This document shows, piece by piece, positions 5,440 to 5,481 of a stretch of 5,481 bases of DNA. How positions within the stretch are numbered: the stretch's first letter is position 1; the number at the start of each line of letters is the position of its first letter. The notes beneath the pieces are model-generated. The model saw nothing but the letters and a program-made list of their open reading frames with translations, was not told where the DNA came from and did no database searches. The translations under genes and the position numbers were made by a program. Location of the stretch: NCBI GenBank assembly GCA_964621215.1, contig CAZULF010000119.1, positions 1-5,481 on the forward strand. Reading direction: 5' to 3'. This DNA comes from CAZULF01 sp964621215. GTDB taxonomy: Bacteria > Pseudomonadota > Gammaproteobacteria > UBA1113.

Positions 5440-5481
5440 GCACCTTAAGCTTGAGACTACCAGACTCGATTCATAATGCTG
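5436..5481 (+). CDS. Probable ribbon-helix-helix antitoxin, first 15 codons (3' end outside window)
   Basis: The ATG at 5436 overlaps the toxin stop as ATGA and reads MSTLSLRLPDSIHNA before the window ends. A short beta strand of alternating hydrophobic and polar residues ending in LRLPDSIH is the typical N-terminus of ribbon-helix-helix (CopG/HicB-type) proteins, whose strand pairs into the DNA major groove. Such proteins are common partners of PIN toxins, where they neutralise the nuclease and repress their own operon. The strong ribosome site and coupled start support a real gene. With only 15 residues visible, the fold is a pattern-based call and the toxin-binding part cannot be seen. Confidence 0.75.
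   Translation, partial: MSTLSLRLPDSIHNA

Noticed and set aside
1..5481. CRISPR arrays, tRNA or rRNA genes, insertion-sequence ends
   Set aside because: I saw no spaced direct repeats, no tRNA-like cloverleaf and no transposase or terminal inverted repeats in the window.

Overview
The window reads as chromosomal DNA of a moderately AT-rich gammaproteobacterium. The AtpD, AtpC and GlmU products all follow the E. coli proteins closely from end to end. AT-rich members of the Legionellales/Coxiellaceae would fit, but the sequence alone does not fix the genus.

Layout: (1) 1-2184, plus strand, is the end of the ATP synthase operon: the last 129 codons of atpD, then atpC, then glmU. The atpC stop and glmU start share one base, so UDP-GlcNAc synthesis appears to be transcribed and translated as an extension of the atp operon. 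(2) 2222-2860, plus strand, lies 37 bp after glmU and encodes a TrmY/DUF358 SPOUT methyltransferase. This family is best known from archaea, where it makes N1-methylpseudouridine at tRNA position 54. (3) 2814-4880, minus strand, is a RecQ-family helicase whose C-terminus is a ComF-like phosphoribosyltransferase domain. Its 3' end overlaps the TrmY-like gene tail to tail by 47 bp, and a candidate terminator for it lies antisense inside that gene. (4) 4881-5022 is a short divergent control region with an outward promoter for each flanking gene. (5) 5023-5481, plus strand, is a toxin-antitoxin module in toxin-first order: a PIN-domain ribonuclease toxin, then the first 15 codons of a probable ribbon-helix-helix antitoxin cut by the window edge.

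The conserved part (atpD-atpC-glmU) is ordinary. The interest lies downstream. The toxin gene has a near-consensus sigma70 promoter (TTGACG, 17 bp, TATAAT) whose predicted start site falls on the toxin ATG, so the toxin message would be leaderless. The antitoxin has a strong Shine-Dalgarno and a 4-bp ATGA overlap. A TGGTAT-N8-ATACCA inverted repeat covers the promoter and could be the autoregulatory operator. Together this suggests a module in which poor toxin translation and good antitoxin translation compensate for the toxin-first order. The RecQ-phosphoribosyltransferase fusion and the bacterial TrmY homologue are the other two genes whose real roles are open.
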